A stretch of 64,000 nt of DNA from Subtercola boreus. Its GTDB lineage: Bacteria > Actinomycetota > Actinomycetes > Actinomycetales > Microbacteriaceae. The notes beneath the pieces are model-generated. The model had not been told where the DNA came from. It made no database searches and worked only from the letters and a program-made list of their open reading frames with translations. The stretch spans positions 1,736,001-1,800,000 of the forward strand of contig NZ_VFOO01000001.1 in NCBI RefSeq assembly GCF_006716115.1, read 5' to 3'. The position numbers were made by a program, and so were the translations under genes. Numbering within the stretch: position 1 is the stretch's first letter; each line of letters begins with the position of its first letter. Of this stretch, positions 19,597 through 27,758 are shown piece by piece.

Positions 19597-19613
19597 TTCT
19601 ACGGCTTGTAGAA
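19597..19613. promoter_or_regulatory. Candidate BlaI operator 1
   Basis: Perfect dyad TTCTAC-N5-GTAGAA, 19 bp upstream of the cydA start. Operators of BlaI/MecI-family repressors have a CTAC...GTAG core, so this fits the repressor encoded 78 bp away. Confidence 0.75.
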
Positions 19614-19620
19614 ATGCTTC

Positions 19621-19637
19621 TTCTACAGAGTGTAGAA
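19621..19637. promoter_or_regulatory. Candidate BlaI operator 2
   Basis: Perfect dyad TTCTAC-N5-GTAGAA, 24 bp start-to-start from operator 1, the central copy of three. Confidence 0.75.
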
Positions 19638-19643
19638 CTGTTT

Positions 19644-19660
19644 TTCTACCTCGCGTAGAA
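19644..19660. promoter_or_regulatory. Candidate BlaI operator 3
   Basis: Perfect dyad TTCTAC-N5-GTAGAA, 23 bp from operator 2. It overlaps the expected -35 position of the blaI promoter (about 19656-19661), so binding should also repress blaI itself. Confidence 0.75.
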
Positions 19661-19678
19661 CATGCAGGAAAAAGGCGC

Positions 19679-19684
19679 TAATCT
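19679..19684 (+). promoter_or_regulatory. -10 box of blaI, probable leaderless promoter
   Basis: TAATCT placed 6 nt before the blaI ATG with no ribosome site between. The -35 region would fall inside candidate operator 3. Confidence 0.6.
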
Positions 19685-19690
19685 AGTGCC

Positions 19691-20110
19691 ATGGCAACAC
19701 TTGGCGACCTCGAGCGCTCGATCATGGAGCGACTCTGGCAGAGCGACGCCCCGGTGTCGGCAGCCGAGCTCCGCGACGAACTCGCACACAAGACGAGCGC
19801 AGGCAAAGACCTCGCGCTCACCACGATGCTCACGGTGCTCTCCCGCCTCGAACGGAAGGGTTTTGTCGACCGCGACCGCAAGGTCCGTCCGCACCTCTAC
19901 TTCGCCGTAACCAGCCGCGCCGACCACACCGCCGAGCTTCTGCAACAGGTGCTCGGCGCGGAGCCCGACCGCGAAGCCGCCCTCGCCCGGTTCGTCGGGC
20001 AGGTCAGCCCGCAGGAGGCCGACACGCTCCGCCAGCTGCTGGAGAAGCGCGCCGGTGCGGCTGCGACATCCACCGCCCCCGGCGGAACGACGCCCGCACA
20101 GGCCGACTGA
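19691..20110 (+). CDS. BlaI/MecI/CopY family transcriptional repressor
   Basis: 139-residue winged-helix repressor. MATLGDLERSIMERLWQSDA and LTTMLTVLSRLERKGFVDRD are the family's DNA-binding helices, followed by a C-terminal dimerisation region. In the classical system a BlaR1 metalloprotease inactivates BlaI by cleavage; the M56 peptidase gene directly downstream matches that pairing. Both neighbours face three palindromic operators, so this protein probably controls itself and cydABDC. In Mycobacterium tuberculosis, BlaI is reported to control ATP synthase genes as well as blaC, so a respiratory target has precedent. The last ~20 residues are a poorly conserved tail. Confidence 0.92.
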   Translation: MATLGDLERSIMERLWQSDAPVSAAELRDELAHKTSAGKDLALTTMLTVLSRLERKGFVDRDRKVRPHLYFAVTSRADHTAELLQQVLGAEPDREAALARFVGQVSPQEADTLRQLLEKRAGAAATSTAPGGTTPAQAD

Positions 20111-20123
20111 CAGCCCCGACGGC

Positions 20124-20129
20124 TACGCT
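20124..20129 (+). promoter_or_regulatory. -10-like box before the M56 peptidase start
   Basis: TACGCT lies 6 nt before the GTG at 20136, the spacing seen for other probable leaderless starts here. It may be a secondary promoter, or chance, since the gene can also be read from the blaI transcript. Confidence 0.4.
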
Positions 20130-20135
20130 GGGCGC

Positions 20136-21155
20136 GTGCTTTTCGCCTCCCTGACCCTTGCCGCGCTCGCGGTCATTCTGGCGTGGCCGGTTCCGGTGCT
20201 GCTCGCCCGGGCTCATTGGCCCACCCGGTCCCCGGGGGTCGCCCTGCTGCTCTGGCAGGCGATCGCCCTCTCCGGTGGTCTGTCGATGATCGGCTCGCTC
20301 GTCACGTTCGGGCTGATCCCGTTCAGCAGCGGTCTGTTCAGCGGGCTCTCAGACCTGCCCCCGCTCGCCTTCACCGGCACCCTGCCACCCGGCGCGGGCC
20401 TCATCCATCTCTTCGCGCTGTCGAGCGCGGCACTGCTGCTCGCCCACCTGCTGCTGAACCTGGCCGTCACCGTCACGCGCACCGAACGGCAACGGCGCCG
20501 GCACCGTTCCCTGGTCGACCTGCTGAGCACCCCCCTGCTCGGCCAGCCGGGCACGCTCATCCTCGAATCCCCCGCACCCGTCGCCTACTGCCTGCCCGGC
20601 GCGCGCACGGTCACCGTGCTCTCCGAAGGCCTCGTGTCGCTGCTCGATTCCGACCAGCTGGAGGCGGTGATCGCCCACGAACGGGCGCACCTCCGCCAGC
20701 AGCACCACGTTCTGCTCGTCGCGTTCGAGTCCTGGCGGAGCGCTCTGCCCTGGTTTCCCATCGCCACCCGGGCGCAGGTCGCCGTCTCGCTGCTCGTCGA
20801 GATGCTGGCCGATGACCAGAGCCGCCGACTGACCGACAACACGACCCTCGCCGAAGCCATCGCGCTGGTGGGGTCGGCGGAGACGCAGAACATCGTGAGG
20901 CGCGGCCCGGCGTCGGTGTCGGTCGTGGATGCACCGGCCTACGCCGTGCGCGCCGACAAAGTCGGCACGGCGACGGAGTTCGGCGAAGACGTGCAGCACG
21001 ACGCCCGGTTCCGAACCTCCGTCGACCCCGTGGTCGTCAGGGTGCGACGGCTGCTGCACCCGCAGAGCCAGCTGTCGCTGCCGGCCCGCACGGGCATCTT
21101 GAGCCTCGCCGCCCTGCTTCTCGCCCTGCCGGCGGCGCTCCTCCTCACCGCCTAG
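20136..21155 (+). CDS. M56 family (BlaR1-like) membrane metallopeptidase
   Basis: 339 residues from GTG 25 nt after the blaI stop. Three N-terminal membrane segments (residues ~2-25, 35-60, 88-112), then a cytoplasmic gluzincin domain with HERAH at 181-185 (HExxH zinc site) and EMLADDQSRR supplying the third ligand region, and a last membrane segment at the C-terminus (LSLAALLLALPAALLLT). There is no penicillin-binding sensor domain after the last helix, so it cannot sense beta-lactams the way BlaR1 does; its signal is unknown. The open frame extends 27 codons upstream into blaI, but no start there is better. Confidence 0.88.
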   Translation: MLFASLTLAALAVILAWPVPVLLARAHWPTRSPGVALLLWQAIALSGGLSMIGSLVTFGLIPFSSGLFSGLSDLPPLAFTGTLPPGAGLIHLFALSSAALLLAHLLLNLAVTVTRTERQRRRHRSLVDLLSTPLLGQPGTLILESPAPVAYCLPGARTVTVLSEGLVSLLDSDQLEAVIAHERAHLRQQHHVLLVAFESWRSALPWFPIATRAQVAVSLLVEMLADDQSRRLTDNTTLAEAIALVGSAETQNIVRRGPASVSVVDAPAYAVRADKVGTATEFGEDVQHDARFRTSVDPVVVRVRRLLHPQSQLSLPARTGILSLAALLLALPAALLLTA

Positions 21156-21184
21156 AACGCAGACTCAGCGCCTGACGCAGAGAA

Positions 21185-21221
21185 AGCCGGCCGACGTTCC
21201 GAGAGGAACAGCCGGCCGGCT
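21185..21221. terminator. Long hairpin between convergent genes
   Basis: AGCCGGCCG at 21185-21193 pairs with CGGCCGGCT at 21213-21221, and an inner GTTCC-gaga-GGAAC extends the stem. No T-run follows, but its place between the M56 gene and the osmoprotectant operon fits a bidirectional terminator. Confidence 0.7.
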
Positions 21222-21238
21222 CTCGGTGGTACCAGCTG

Positions 21239-22171
21239 CTAGAACAGGTTCTTGCTGGCGAGCCACTCCTTGGCGATGTCCGCCGACGATTTCTTGTCGT
21301 TGACACTCTCGCCGTTCATTGAGACGAGGTCTGCCGTCGTGAGCGCGGCGTCCACCTTGTTGATCACGTCAGTGACGTCCGGGGTGGCCGCGTCCTTGTT
21401 GATCAGGGGCACGATGTTCGACGCGAGGAACAGGCTCTTCGGGTCGGTCAGCGTGACCAGGTCGTTCGCACCGATGCTCGGGTCGGCGCTGTAGATGTTC
21501 GCGACCTGGATGTCGTTGTCGAGCAGGGCCTTCAGCGTCAGCGGGCCGGCCGAGTCGTCGATCGGGGTGAAGCCGACCGTCACGTTGTAGGTGCTGAGCA
21601 GTCCGGGAGGGCCGTAGGGGCGGGTCGCGAGCTCAGCGTTGCCGCCGAGGGTCACGTTCGCGACCTTCGCGAGGTCGGCGATGCTCGTCACACCGTTGGC
21701 CTCGGAGAACGCCTTCGTGACGTTGTAGGAGTCCTGGTCAGCCGCCTCCGACTGGTCGAGGACCTCGAGGTTCGCCGGCACAGCGGTCTTCAGCGCGGCG
21801 TAGACGTCGGTGGCCGAGACGGCCGTCGTCGCCTTGTCGTAGAACTGCAGCAGGTTGCCCGAGTACTCGGGGAACAGGGTGACCTCACCGCTCGCCAGGG
21901 CCGGCAGGTAGGCGTCACGCTGGCCGATGTTGAACTTGCGGGTCACGGTCTGGCCATTGGCCTCGAGCGCCTGGGCGTAGATCTCGGCGATGATCTCGTT
22001 CGAGTAGTACGCCTGCGAACCGATGACGATGGTGCCCGCCGCGGCCGATCCGGTCGATGTGGAGCCCAGCGGGCTGCTGCTGCCCGATGAACACCCTGCC
22101 AGTGCGACTGCCGCACTGACCGCGATGACGCCGATGGCGGCGACACGGCCTTTCTTCAATGCTGTGAACAT
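21239..22171 (-). CDS. Glycine betaine/osmoprotectant ABC transporter, substrate-binding lipoprotein
   Basis: 310-residue lipoprotein of the OpuAC/ProX family, capturing betaine, choline or similar solutes outside the membrane. Signal peptide MFTALKKGRVAAIGVIAVSA ends in lipobox LAGC; mature part starts Ser/Gly-rich, then IVIGSQAYYSNEIIAEIYAQ and LFPEYSGNLLQFY, typical of OsmU/OpuCC proteins. ATG at 22171 chosen for the GAAGGGAA site upstream and the signal peptide; it starts one base after the permease stop. Last gene of the four-gene operon. Confidence 0.93.
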   Translation of the reverse strand: MFTALKKGRVAAIGVIAVSAAVALAGCSSGSSSPLGSTSTGSAAAGTIVIGSQAYYSNEIIAEIYAQALEANGQTVTRKFNIGQRDAYLPALASGEVTLFPEYSGNLLQFYDKATTAVSATDVYAALKTAVPANLEVLDQSEAADQDSYNVTKAFSEANGVTSIADLAKVANVTLGGNAELATRPYGPPGLLSTYNVTVGFTPIDDSAGPLTLKALLDNDIQVANIYSADPSIGANDLVTLTDPKSLFLASNIVPLINKDAATPDVTDVINKVDAALTTADLVSMNGESVNDKKSSADIAKEWLASKNLF

Positions 22172-22172
22172 G

Positions 22173-22910
22173 CTATTTCCCTTCTTGGATGGGGGATCCC
22201 ACCACCGCTCGCGGTCTGGCTGACCGTGAGCGGACATCTGTGACCTGGCCCGCGGTGACACCGCGTGGCACGAACAACCTCTGCAGCAGCGCAAAAATGC
22301 CCTCGAGCACCAGCGCCAGCGCCGTCACGACGATCGATGCGCCGATCAGCTCCGAATAGTCTCGGGTCTTGAGCCCCTCGTTGATGAAGACGCCGAGCGC
22401 ACCCCCACTGGCGAAGTAGGCGAGCGTGGCGGTCGCGACGACCTGCAGCACACCCGATCGGATGCCGCCGATCAGCAGTGGCAGACCGAGCGGCAGTTCG
22501 ACGTTGGTCAGCACCTGCCATTCGGTCATCCCCTGCGCGCGGGCCGCGTCGACCGTGCGCCTGTCGACGGCCTCGACGCCAGCGTAGGCACCCGAGAGGA
22601 GCGACGGGATGGCGAGGATGACGAACGTCAGCAGGGGCGCCTTGAACCCGATCCCGATGCCGAGCGCGAAGATGATCAGGAGGCCGAGGCTCGGGAGCGC
22701 GCGGAGGCCACCGGAGGAGAGCACCGCGATGTCGCGGCCCCGGCCGGTGTGCCCGATCCAGAGGCCGAGCGGAATGGCGATGATCGCAGCGATCGCGACG
22801 GCACCGAAGGTGTACGAGAGCTGCTCGGCGATGCGCACCCAGATGCCGCCGGGGCCGTTGAGGTGCGCGGGATCGAAGATCCAGGCGAAACCGTTCAGAA
22901 AGAGATCCAT
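22173..22910 (-). CDS. Osmoprotectant ABC transporter permease (second)
   Basis: 245-residue inner-membrane permease of the ProW/OpuCB-OpuCD family. Five to six hydrophobic segments and the EAA-type loop GVEAVDRRTVDAARAQGMTEWQ, which contacts the ATPase. Pairs with the permease just upstream; 4 bp separate the genes. The C-terminal ~25 residues are Arg-rich and variable. Confidence 0.92.
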   Translation of the reverse strand: MDLFLNGFAWIFDPAHLNGPGGIWVRIAEQLSYTFGAVAIAAIIAIPLGLWIGHTGRGRDIAVLSSGGLRALPSLGLLIIFALGIGIGFKAPLLTFVILAIPSLLSGAYAGVEAVDRRTVDAARAQGMTEWQVLTNVELPLGLPLLIGGIRSGVLQVVATATLAYFASGGALGVFINEGLKTRDYSELIGASIVVTALALVLEGIFALLQRLFVPRGVTAGQVTDVRSRSARPRAVVGSPIQEGK

Positions 22911-22914
22911 GTCG

Positions 22915-23649
22915 TCACCGCCCCGCCATCGAAGGATCGTTCACCGTGGGGCCGCCCGCAGACGGCCCGGCGATCGCGGTCTCGACGGTCTTCCGCCGGG
23001 CCCGCCTCGCCGTCGGGTCCGCTTTCGCCCAGGGCAGCAGGAGGCGACCGATGAGCACCAGCAGGAGGTCGAAGACCACGGCGATCACCAGCGTGGCCAC
23101 GATTCCGCTCGCCACCTCTTCGATGATGTTCCGCTGCAGGCCGTTCAGGAACAGGTAGCCGAGACTCGACACCCCGATGACAGACCCGATGCTCACCAGG
23201 CTGACGGTGCTGACGGAGACCACGCGGAGCCCGGCGAGCAGCACGGGGCCGGCGAGCGGGAACTCCACCCGCCAGAAGCGCTGCCAGCCCGAGTAGCCCA
23301 TGGCGGTGGCCGCCTGGCGGACTCCCGCGTCGACGGCGGCCAGTGCATCCGCCACGGAGCGCACCATCAGGGCGACGGCGTAGATCGTGAGGCCGACGAC
23401 GACATTGACGGGGTCGAGGATGCCCGTGCCGAGGATGGCGGGAAGGGCGATGAACAGCGGCAGCGACGGCACCGTGTAGAGCAGCCCGCTGATCGTGAGC
23501 AGAACGCCGCGCGAGGCGTGGAAACGGTTGGCAACCCAGCCGATCGGTATCGAGATGAGGAATCCCACGATGATCGGGGGCACGGCCAGCGCGATGTGGT
23601 CGAGCGTGAGGCTCCAGATGAGCCCGAAGTTGTTGAAGACCCAGTTCAT
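22915..23649 (-). CDS. Osmoprotectant ABC transporter permease (first)
   Basis: 244-residue permease, partner of the preceding entry. Starts MNWVFNNFGLIWSLTLDHIA; EAA loop SVADALAAVDAGVRQAATAM followed by GYSGWQRFWRVEFPLA. I chose ATG at 23649; the open frame runs back to 23769 inside the ATPase gene, but the conserved region begins here. The tail (residues ~215-244) is Ala/Arg/Pro-rich. Confidence 0.92.
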   Translation of the reverse strand: MNWVFNNFGLIWSLTLDHIALAVPPIIVGFLISIPIGWVANRFHASRGVLLTISGLLYTVPSLPLFIALPAILGTGILDPVNVVVGLTIYAVALMVRSVADALAAVDAGVRQAATAMGYSGWQRFWRVEFPLAGPVLLAGLRVVSVSTVSLVSIGSVIGVSSLGYLFLNGLQRNIIEEVASGIVATLVIAVVFDLLLVLIGRLLLPWAKADPTARRARRKTVETAIAGPSAGGPTVNDPSMAGR

Positions 23650-23710
23650 CGGCTCAGGGCCCTCTTCAGCGCTGCCCAGTTCTCGACGAGACCGTTCGTC
23701 GCCCGCGCAC

Positions 23711-24523
23711 TCATGACTGAAGCACCCCGGTCGGGCGGCCGTCTTCGTCGATGACGACGTTGCGGCCATTCACGACCTCGACCCGGAGGGCGCGGCGGCC
23801 ACGGTCGGCGCCGATGAAGGTGGCGACGAAGTCGTTTGCAGGCTTGGAGAGGATCTCGGCCGGGGTTCCGGCCTGCGCAATGCGGCCGCCCTTCTCGAGC
23901 AGCACGACCTGGTCGCCGAGGAGGAACGCCTCGTCGATGTCGTGGGTGACGAAGACGATCGTCTTGCCGAGGTCGCGCTGGATGCGGATGAGCTCCTGCT
24001 GCAGCTCGGAGCGCACGATCGGGTCGACGGCACCGAACGGTTCGTCCATCAGGAGGATGTTGGGGTCTGCCGCGAGCCCCCGGGCCACGCCGACGCGCTG
24101 CTGCTGGCCGCCCGAGAGCTGGCTCGGGTAACGCTCGGCCAGCGACCGGTCGAGCCCGACGGTGTCGAGCAGGGTCAGGGCAGCCTCCCGGGCCTCCGAC
24201 TTCTTCACACCGTTCAGCACGGGCACCGTCGTGACGTTGTCGATCACCTTGCGGTGCGGCAGGAGCCCCGAGTTCTGCATGACGTAACCGATGCTGCGGC
24301 GTAACTTCACCGGGTTGAGGGCGTAGATGTCCTCGCCATCGATCTCGATCTCGCCGGAGGTCTTCTCGACCATCCGGTTGATCATGCGGAGGATCGTGGT
24401 CTTACCCGAACCCGACGAGCCGACGAGCACCGTCGTCTGCCGGGCCGGAATGACCAGGCTCAGCTCGTCGACCGCGACAGTGCCGTCAGGGAACTTCTTG
24501 GTAACCGTGCGGAATTCGATCAC
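23711..24523 (-). CDS. Osmoprotectant ABC transporter ATPase
   Basis: 270-residue ATPase of the ProV/OpuCA family that powers betaine-type uptake. Walker A GSSGSGKTT, signature LSGGQQQRVGVARGL, Walker B ILLMDEPFGAVD, H-loop FVTHDIDEAFLL. The quaternary-amine subfamily phrase IRIQRDLGKTIVFVTHD is present. It has no full CBS pair at the C-terminus, only a short tail, so ionic-strength sensing through CBS domains as in OpuA is unlikely. GTG start with GGAG 8 nt upstream; first gene of the operon. A dyad lies ~60 bp upstream (24581-24606). Confidence 0.94.
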   Translation of the reverse strand: MIEFRTVTKKFPDGTVAVDELSLVIPARQTTVLVGSSGSGKTTILRMINRMVEKTSGEIEIDGEDIYALNPVKLRRSIGYVMQNSGLLPHRKVIDNVTTVPVLNGVKKSEAREAALTLLDTVGLDRSLAERYPSQLSGGQQQRVGVARGLAADPNILLMDEPFGAVDPIVRSELQQELIRIQRDLGKTIVFVTHDIDEAFLLGDQVVLLEKGGRIAQAGTPAEILSKPANDFVATFIGADRGRRALRVEVVNGRNVVIDEDGRPTGVLQS

Positions 24524-24580
24524 GCAGATCTCCAGTCGTCGGAAGGGTCACAGCACGAGCAGTGCGAACCGGTGCGCCAA

Positions 24581-24606
24581 GCCAAACATCATTCCGGGGA
24601 ATTGGC
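24581..24606. promoter_or_regulatory. Nested dyad upstream of the osmoprotectant operon
   Basis: ATTCC-GG-GGAAT at 24591-24602 is a perfect palindrome, set inside GCCAA (24581-24585) and TTGGC (24602-24606). It lies about 60 bp upstream of the ATPase start, in the 158-bp gap after tetR, where an operator would be expected. The bound protein is unknown; the neighbouring TetR protein is the obvious candidate. Confidence 0.4.
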
Positions 24607-24681
24607 AAAGCTGGCTACCGTGCTTGACACAGTGTTACGTGAGCCTCCGACATCCGGAGCGTGAGGTGCTCCGGGCTGCGG

Positions 24682-25383
24682 CTACTTCTTCGAGGCGGCC
24701 TCGAACGACGCGAGGTAGGACGAGACGATGGACCGGGCCTCATCGATGATGCGGGTGTCGCCGGCCTTCTCGCTCACGAACGCGCGCACCAGGAGGGCGT
24801 CGGTCATGTTGACGGTCATCTCGAGGTGCAGGGTCAGTTCGGGGCTCGAGTCGACCCCGAAGTCCTGGTCGATGATGGCGGCGAAGGCGTTCGCGATGCG
24901 CACGGAACGGATGGACGTGGGCTCGACCTCCGGGTAGGAGACGAGGTCGCCCAGGCGGATCGACGTGAAACCGACCTCTGTGCGGTGCATCTCGACCGAG
25001 GTGTCGAAGGCGATCAGCATCATGTCGATCCAGGTCTCCGGCTTGTCGCGGAGGATGTTCTCGCGCGTCTGGCGGAGGAACCTGTCCATGCTGCGGAGGC
25101 TCAGGGCCGAGAGCACAGCGATGCGGTCGGGGAAGTATCGGTAGACCGTGCCGATCGACGCGCCGGCGCGCTCGGCGACCATGGCCGTCGTCATGCGCTC
25201 GACACCGACCTCCTCGACGACTTCGGCGGCCGCGTCGACGAGGGCCGAGATGCGGGTGGAACTCCGCACCTGGACGGGCTCGTTCCGGACGTTGACCATC
25301 TCGAGCAGAGTTTCATCGATCAGTTTACTGAGTGACACTTTTCTGGCCGGCCCCTTCACTTTCGTGTTGCAAGTAAGTCTCAT
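24682..25383 (-). CDS. TetR/AcrR family transcriptional regulator
   Basis: Up to 233 residues. The TetR helix-turn-helix is clear: RISALVDAAAEVVEEVGVER then MVAERAGASIGTVYRYFPDR, followed by an all-helical ligand domain without recognisable specificity. The start is uncertain: ATG at 25383 overlaps a TAACAT that could be the -10 box, in which case a downstream GTG (around 25338) or ATG (25299) is used and the first 15-28 residues are not made. It lies immediately upstream of the osmoprotectant operon in the same direction, separated by 158 bp. Confidence 0.88.
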   Translation of the reverse strand: MRLTCNTKVKGPARKVSLSKLIDETLLEMVNVRNEPVQVRSSTRISALVDAAAEVVEEVGVERMTTAMVAERAGASIGTVYRYFPDRIAVLSALSLRSMDRFLRQTRENILRDKPETWIDMMLIAFDTSVEMHRTEVGFTSIRLGDLVSYPEVEPTSIRSVRIANAFAAIIDQDFGVDSSPELTLHLEMTVNMTDALLVRAFVSEKAGDTRIIDEARSIVSSYLASFEAASKK

Positions 25384-25514
25384 GTTACCCGCTGAGCCTG
25401 CGTGCCCAGTGACAAAGCAGGCCGATTCTTGAGAAGTTCTCCATCAATTGGCAGCATTCGTTCCTGAAAACCCGCCACCAGGTGACTTGGTGAGACGTCT
25501 GACAGACTGGGACG

Positions 25515-26597
25515 GTGGCAGACGAACCCGCACGCACCTCACCCTCTTCCCTCTCAGGAACCCGGGTGACCCCCGAGCGCATCCTGCACCGGGCCGCACG
25601 CATCGAAGACGCGCTGCACGAATTCCGGGAGAACCGTGCCCGGAAACGCGGCCACCAGACGACCGTCATCCCGTACAAGGGATACGGCTCGACCGAGTGG
25701 GTGCGCATCCTGAGCCGTGTGCTGCTGACCCGCGACCGGAAGCCCCACCGCCGCCTGCCGATCATCGGTCGGCGCGAGGAGATGGTGCGCGGCTGGCGGA
25801 GTTTCACCGCGGTTCCCATCAACGAGGTCGACGTGACCGTCACCGTCGGCGGGGTCGACCACCAGGTCAAGGCCGACCGCGGCGGCGTGGTCGATGCCGT
25901 CGTGCCCGCCTCGCTCGAGCCGGGCTGGCACACCATCACCCTGCGGGCCGAGGACTCGGAGCCCGTCGAATCCCAGGTGTTCATCATCTCGCCCGAAGCG
26001 ACCTTCGGGGTGGTGTGCGACGTCGACGACACCGTGATGGTCACCGCGCTCCCCCGTCCCCTGCTCGCGGCGTGGAACACCTTCGTTCTCGACGAGCACG
26101 CGCGGATGCCCACCCCGGGCATGGCCGTACTGCTCGACCGGCTCGCCTCCGGGCATCCGGGATCCCCCACCATCTACCTCTCCACGGGAGCGTGGAACGT
26201 GGCGCCCACGCTCAGCCGGTTCCTGTCGCGGAACCTGTACCCCTCGGGGCCTCTGCTGCTCACCGACTGGGGGCCGACGCACGACCGGCTGTTCCGGAGC
26301 GGACGCGAGCACAAACGCGACAACCTGCACCGTCTCGCCGAGGAGTTCCCCACGATGCGGTGGCTGCTGGTCGGCGACGACGGGCAGCACGACGAGGAGA
26401 TCTATGGCGAGTTCGAGGAACAGCACCCGGACAACGTCGCGGCCATCGCCATCCGGCAGCTCTCGCCGAGCGAAGCCGTGCTGGCCGGCGGCCGGTCGAA
26501 GGCCGAGTCGATGAGCGACAAGTCCGATGCCCTCTGGGTGTACTCCCCCGACGGCTCGGGCCTCGCGAAGCAGCTGCGGGCCGCCGACCTGCTCTGA
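25515..26597 (+). CDS. App1 family phosphatase (DUF2183)
   Basis: 360-residue protein of the family named after yeast actin patch protein 1, a phosphatidate phosphatase. The HAD-like catalytic motif CDVDDTVMVT is near residue 170 (DxDxT), followed by YLSTGAWNVAPTLSRFL (second motif) and LVGDDGQHDEEIYGEF (acidic motif). N-terminal half is the beta-rich domain with GYGSTEWVRILSRVLL. Likely acts on a phospholipid or polar-head phosphate at the membrane; substrate not known in bacteria. GTG start, no strong ribosome site. Followed 15 bp later by the winged-helix gene, probably as an operon. Confidence 0.88.
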   Translation: MADEPARTSPSSLSGTRVTPERILHRAARIEDALHEFRENRARKRGHQTTVIPYKGYGSTEWVRILSRVLLTRDRKPHRRLPIIGRREEMVRGWRSFTAVPINEVDVTVTVGGVDHQVKADRGGVVDAVVPASLEPGWHTITLRAEDSEPVESQVFIISPEATFGVVCDVDDTVMVTALPRPLLAAWNTFVLDEHARMPTPGMAVLLDRLASGHPGSPTIYLSTGAWNVAPTLSRFLSRNLYPSGPLLLTDWGPTHDRLFRSGREHKRDNLHRLAEEFPTMRWLLVGDDGQHDEEIYGEFEEQHPDNVAAIAIRQLSPSEAVLAGGRSKAESMSDKSDALWVYSPDGSGLAKQLRAADLL

Positions 26598-26612
26598 GGG
26601 CGGCTGACAGCT

Positions 26613-27695
26613 GTGAAGACACGCGACGCGAACACCCTGGCCCGGCTGCGACTGGTGAGGCAGGGCATCCAGCCGGCCACTTCACCGGGCGTCGTCGACG
26701 TGGTGCGGCAGCTCGCCGCGATGCAGGCGCAGGATCTGCCCGGGGCGAAGTGGTCGGTCGCCCTCCGCTCCCCCGGCGCCACACTGGCCGGCGTCGACGC
26801 CGCCCTGAACAGCGGGCAGGTCGTGCGGTCGTGGCCGTTCCGCGGCACGCTGCATTTCGTCGCCGCCGAAGACCTCGAGTGGATGCTCGACCTCACCGCC
26901 GCGCGCACGGTGACCAGCGTCGGCGCACGCTTCCGACAGCTCGGGCTCGACAGTGCCACCCTCGAGAAGTCGAGGGCCGTCGCCACAGAGGCGCTCGAGG
27001 GCGGACGGGCACTGGCGCGTGACGCCCTGTTCACCTCGTTCCATGAGCACGGCATCGACACGGCCCAGAACCGGGGATCGAACATCCTCTGGTATCTCAG
27101 CCACACGAAGACCCTTTGCTTCGGGCCGATGATCGGCAACGCGCAGGCGCTCGTTCTGCTCGATGAGTGGATCGAGCATCCACGCCGCCTGGGTCACGAC
27201 GACGGCGTGCGCGAACTCGTACGGCGCTACTTCACCAGCCACGGCCCCGCGTCGCTCCGCGATTTTCTCTGGTGGTCGAACCTGCTGAAGAGCGACGCGC
27301 AGGCCGGGCTCGACGCGGCGCGCCACGACCTAGAGTCGCTCACCGTCGACGGTGTCGAGTACTGGATGCCCGAGGGATCGCTCGCGGAGGCACCTGTGCG
27401 CCCGGCGGTACACCTGCTGCCGGGCTTCGATGAGTACCTGCTCGGCTACGCCGACCGCAGCGCCGTGCTCGCGGCGGAGTACTCCGAGCGGATCGTGCCG
27501 GGCGGAAACGGGATGTTCCTGCCCACCATCGTGGCCGGCGGCCGTGTCGTCGGGACGTGGTCGCGGAAGGCCGGCGCGTCGCGTGTCAGCGTGACGCCGT
27601 CGCCGTTCGAGCCGCTGAGCGTCGCGCAGTCCGCGGGCGTAGCCCGTGCGGCATCCCGTTACGCCGCGTACCTCGGCCTGCCGCTCGCCCCCTGA
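26613..27695 (+). CDS. Winged-helix DNA-binding protein of the HTH_42 (AlkZ/YcaQ-like) family
   Basis: 360 residues. The start RLRLVRQGI...VDVVRQLAAMQAQDLPGAKW and RSWPFRGTLHFVAAEDLEWM are hallmarks of the family that includes the AlkZ and YcaQ DNA glycosylases, which unhook interstrand crosslinks. The catalytic QΦQ motif of those enzymes appears as AMQAQD here, so glycosylase activity is plausible but unproven. GTG start 15 bp after the upstream stop. Convergent with yceI. Confidence 0.85.
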   Translation: MKTRDANTLARLRLVRQGIQPATSPGVVDVVRQLAAMQAQDLPGAKWSVALRSPGATLAGVDAALNSGQVVRSWPFRGTLHFVAAEDLEWMLDLTAARTVTSVGARFRQLGLDSATLEKSRAVATEALEGGRALARDALFTSFHEHGIDTAQNRGSNILWYLSHTKTLCFGPMIGNAQALVLLDEWIEHPRRLGHDDGVRELVRRYFTSHGPASLRDFLWWSNLLKSDAQAGLDAARHDLESLTVDGVEYWMPEGSLAEAPVRPAVHLLPGFDEYLLGYADRSAVLAAEYSERIVPGGNGMFLPTIVAGGRVVGTWSRKAGASRVSVTPSPFEPLSVAQSAGVARAASRYAAYLGLPLAP

Positions 27696-27702
27696 CGACG
27701 AA

Positions 27703-27735
27703 GGCCGCCGGCTCTCCGTGAGGGAGCCGACGGCC
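27703..27735. terminator. Hairpin between convergent genes
   Basis: GGCCG-C-CGGCTC, 9-nt loop, GAGCCG-A-CGGCC: 11 paired bases with one mismatch. It lies 8 bp past the winged-helix gene stop and before the yceI stop. No U-run. Confidence 0.6.
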
Positions 27736-27758
27736 GGGGGACGCGGTAGCGCTGCGGG

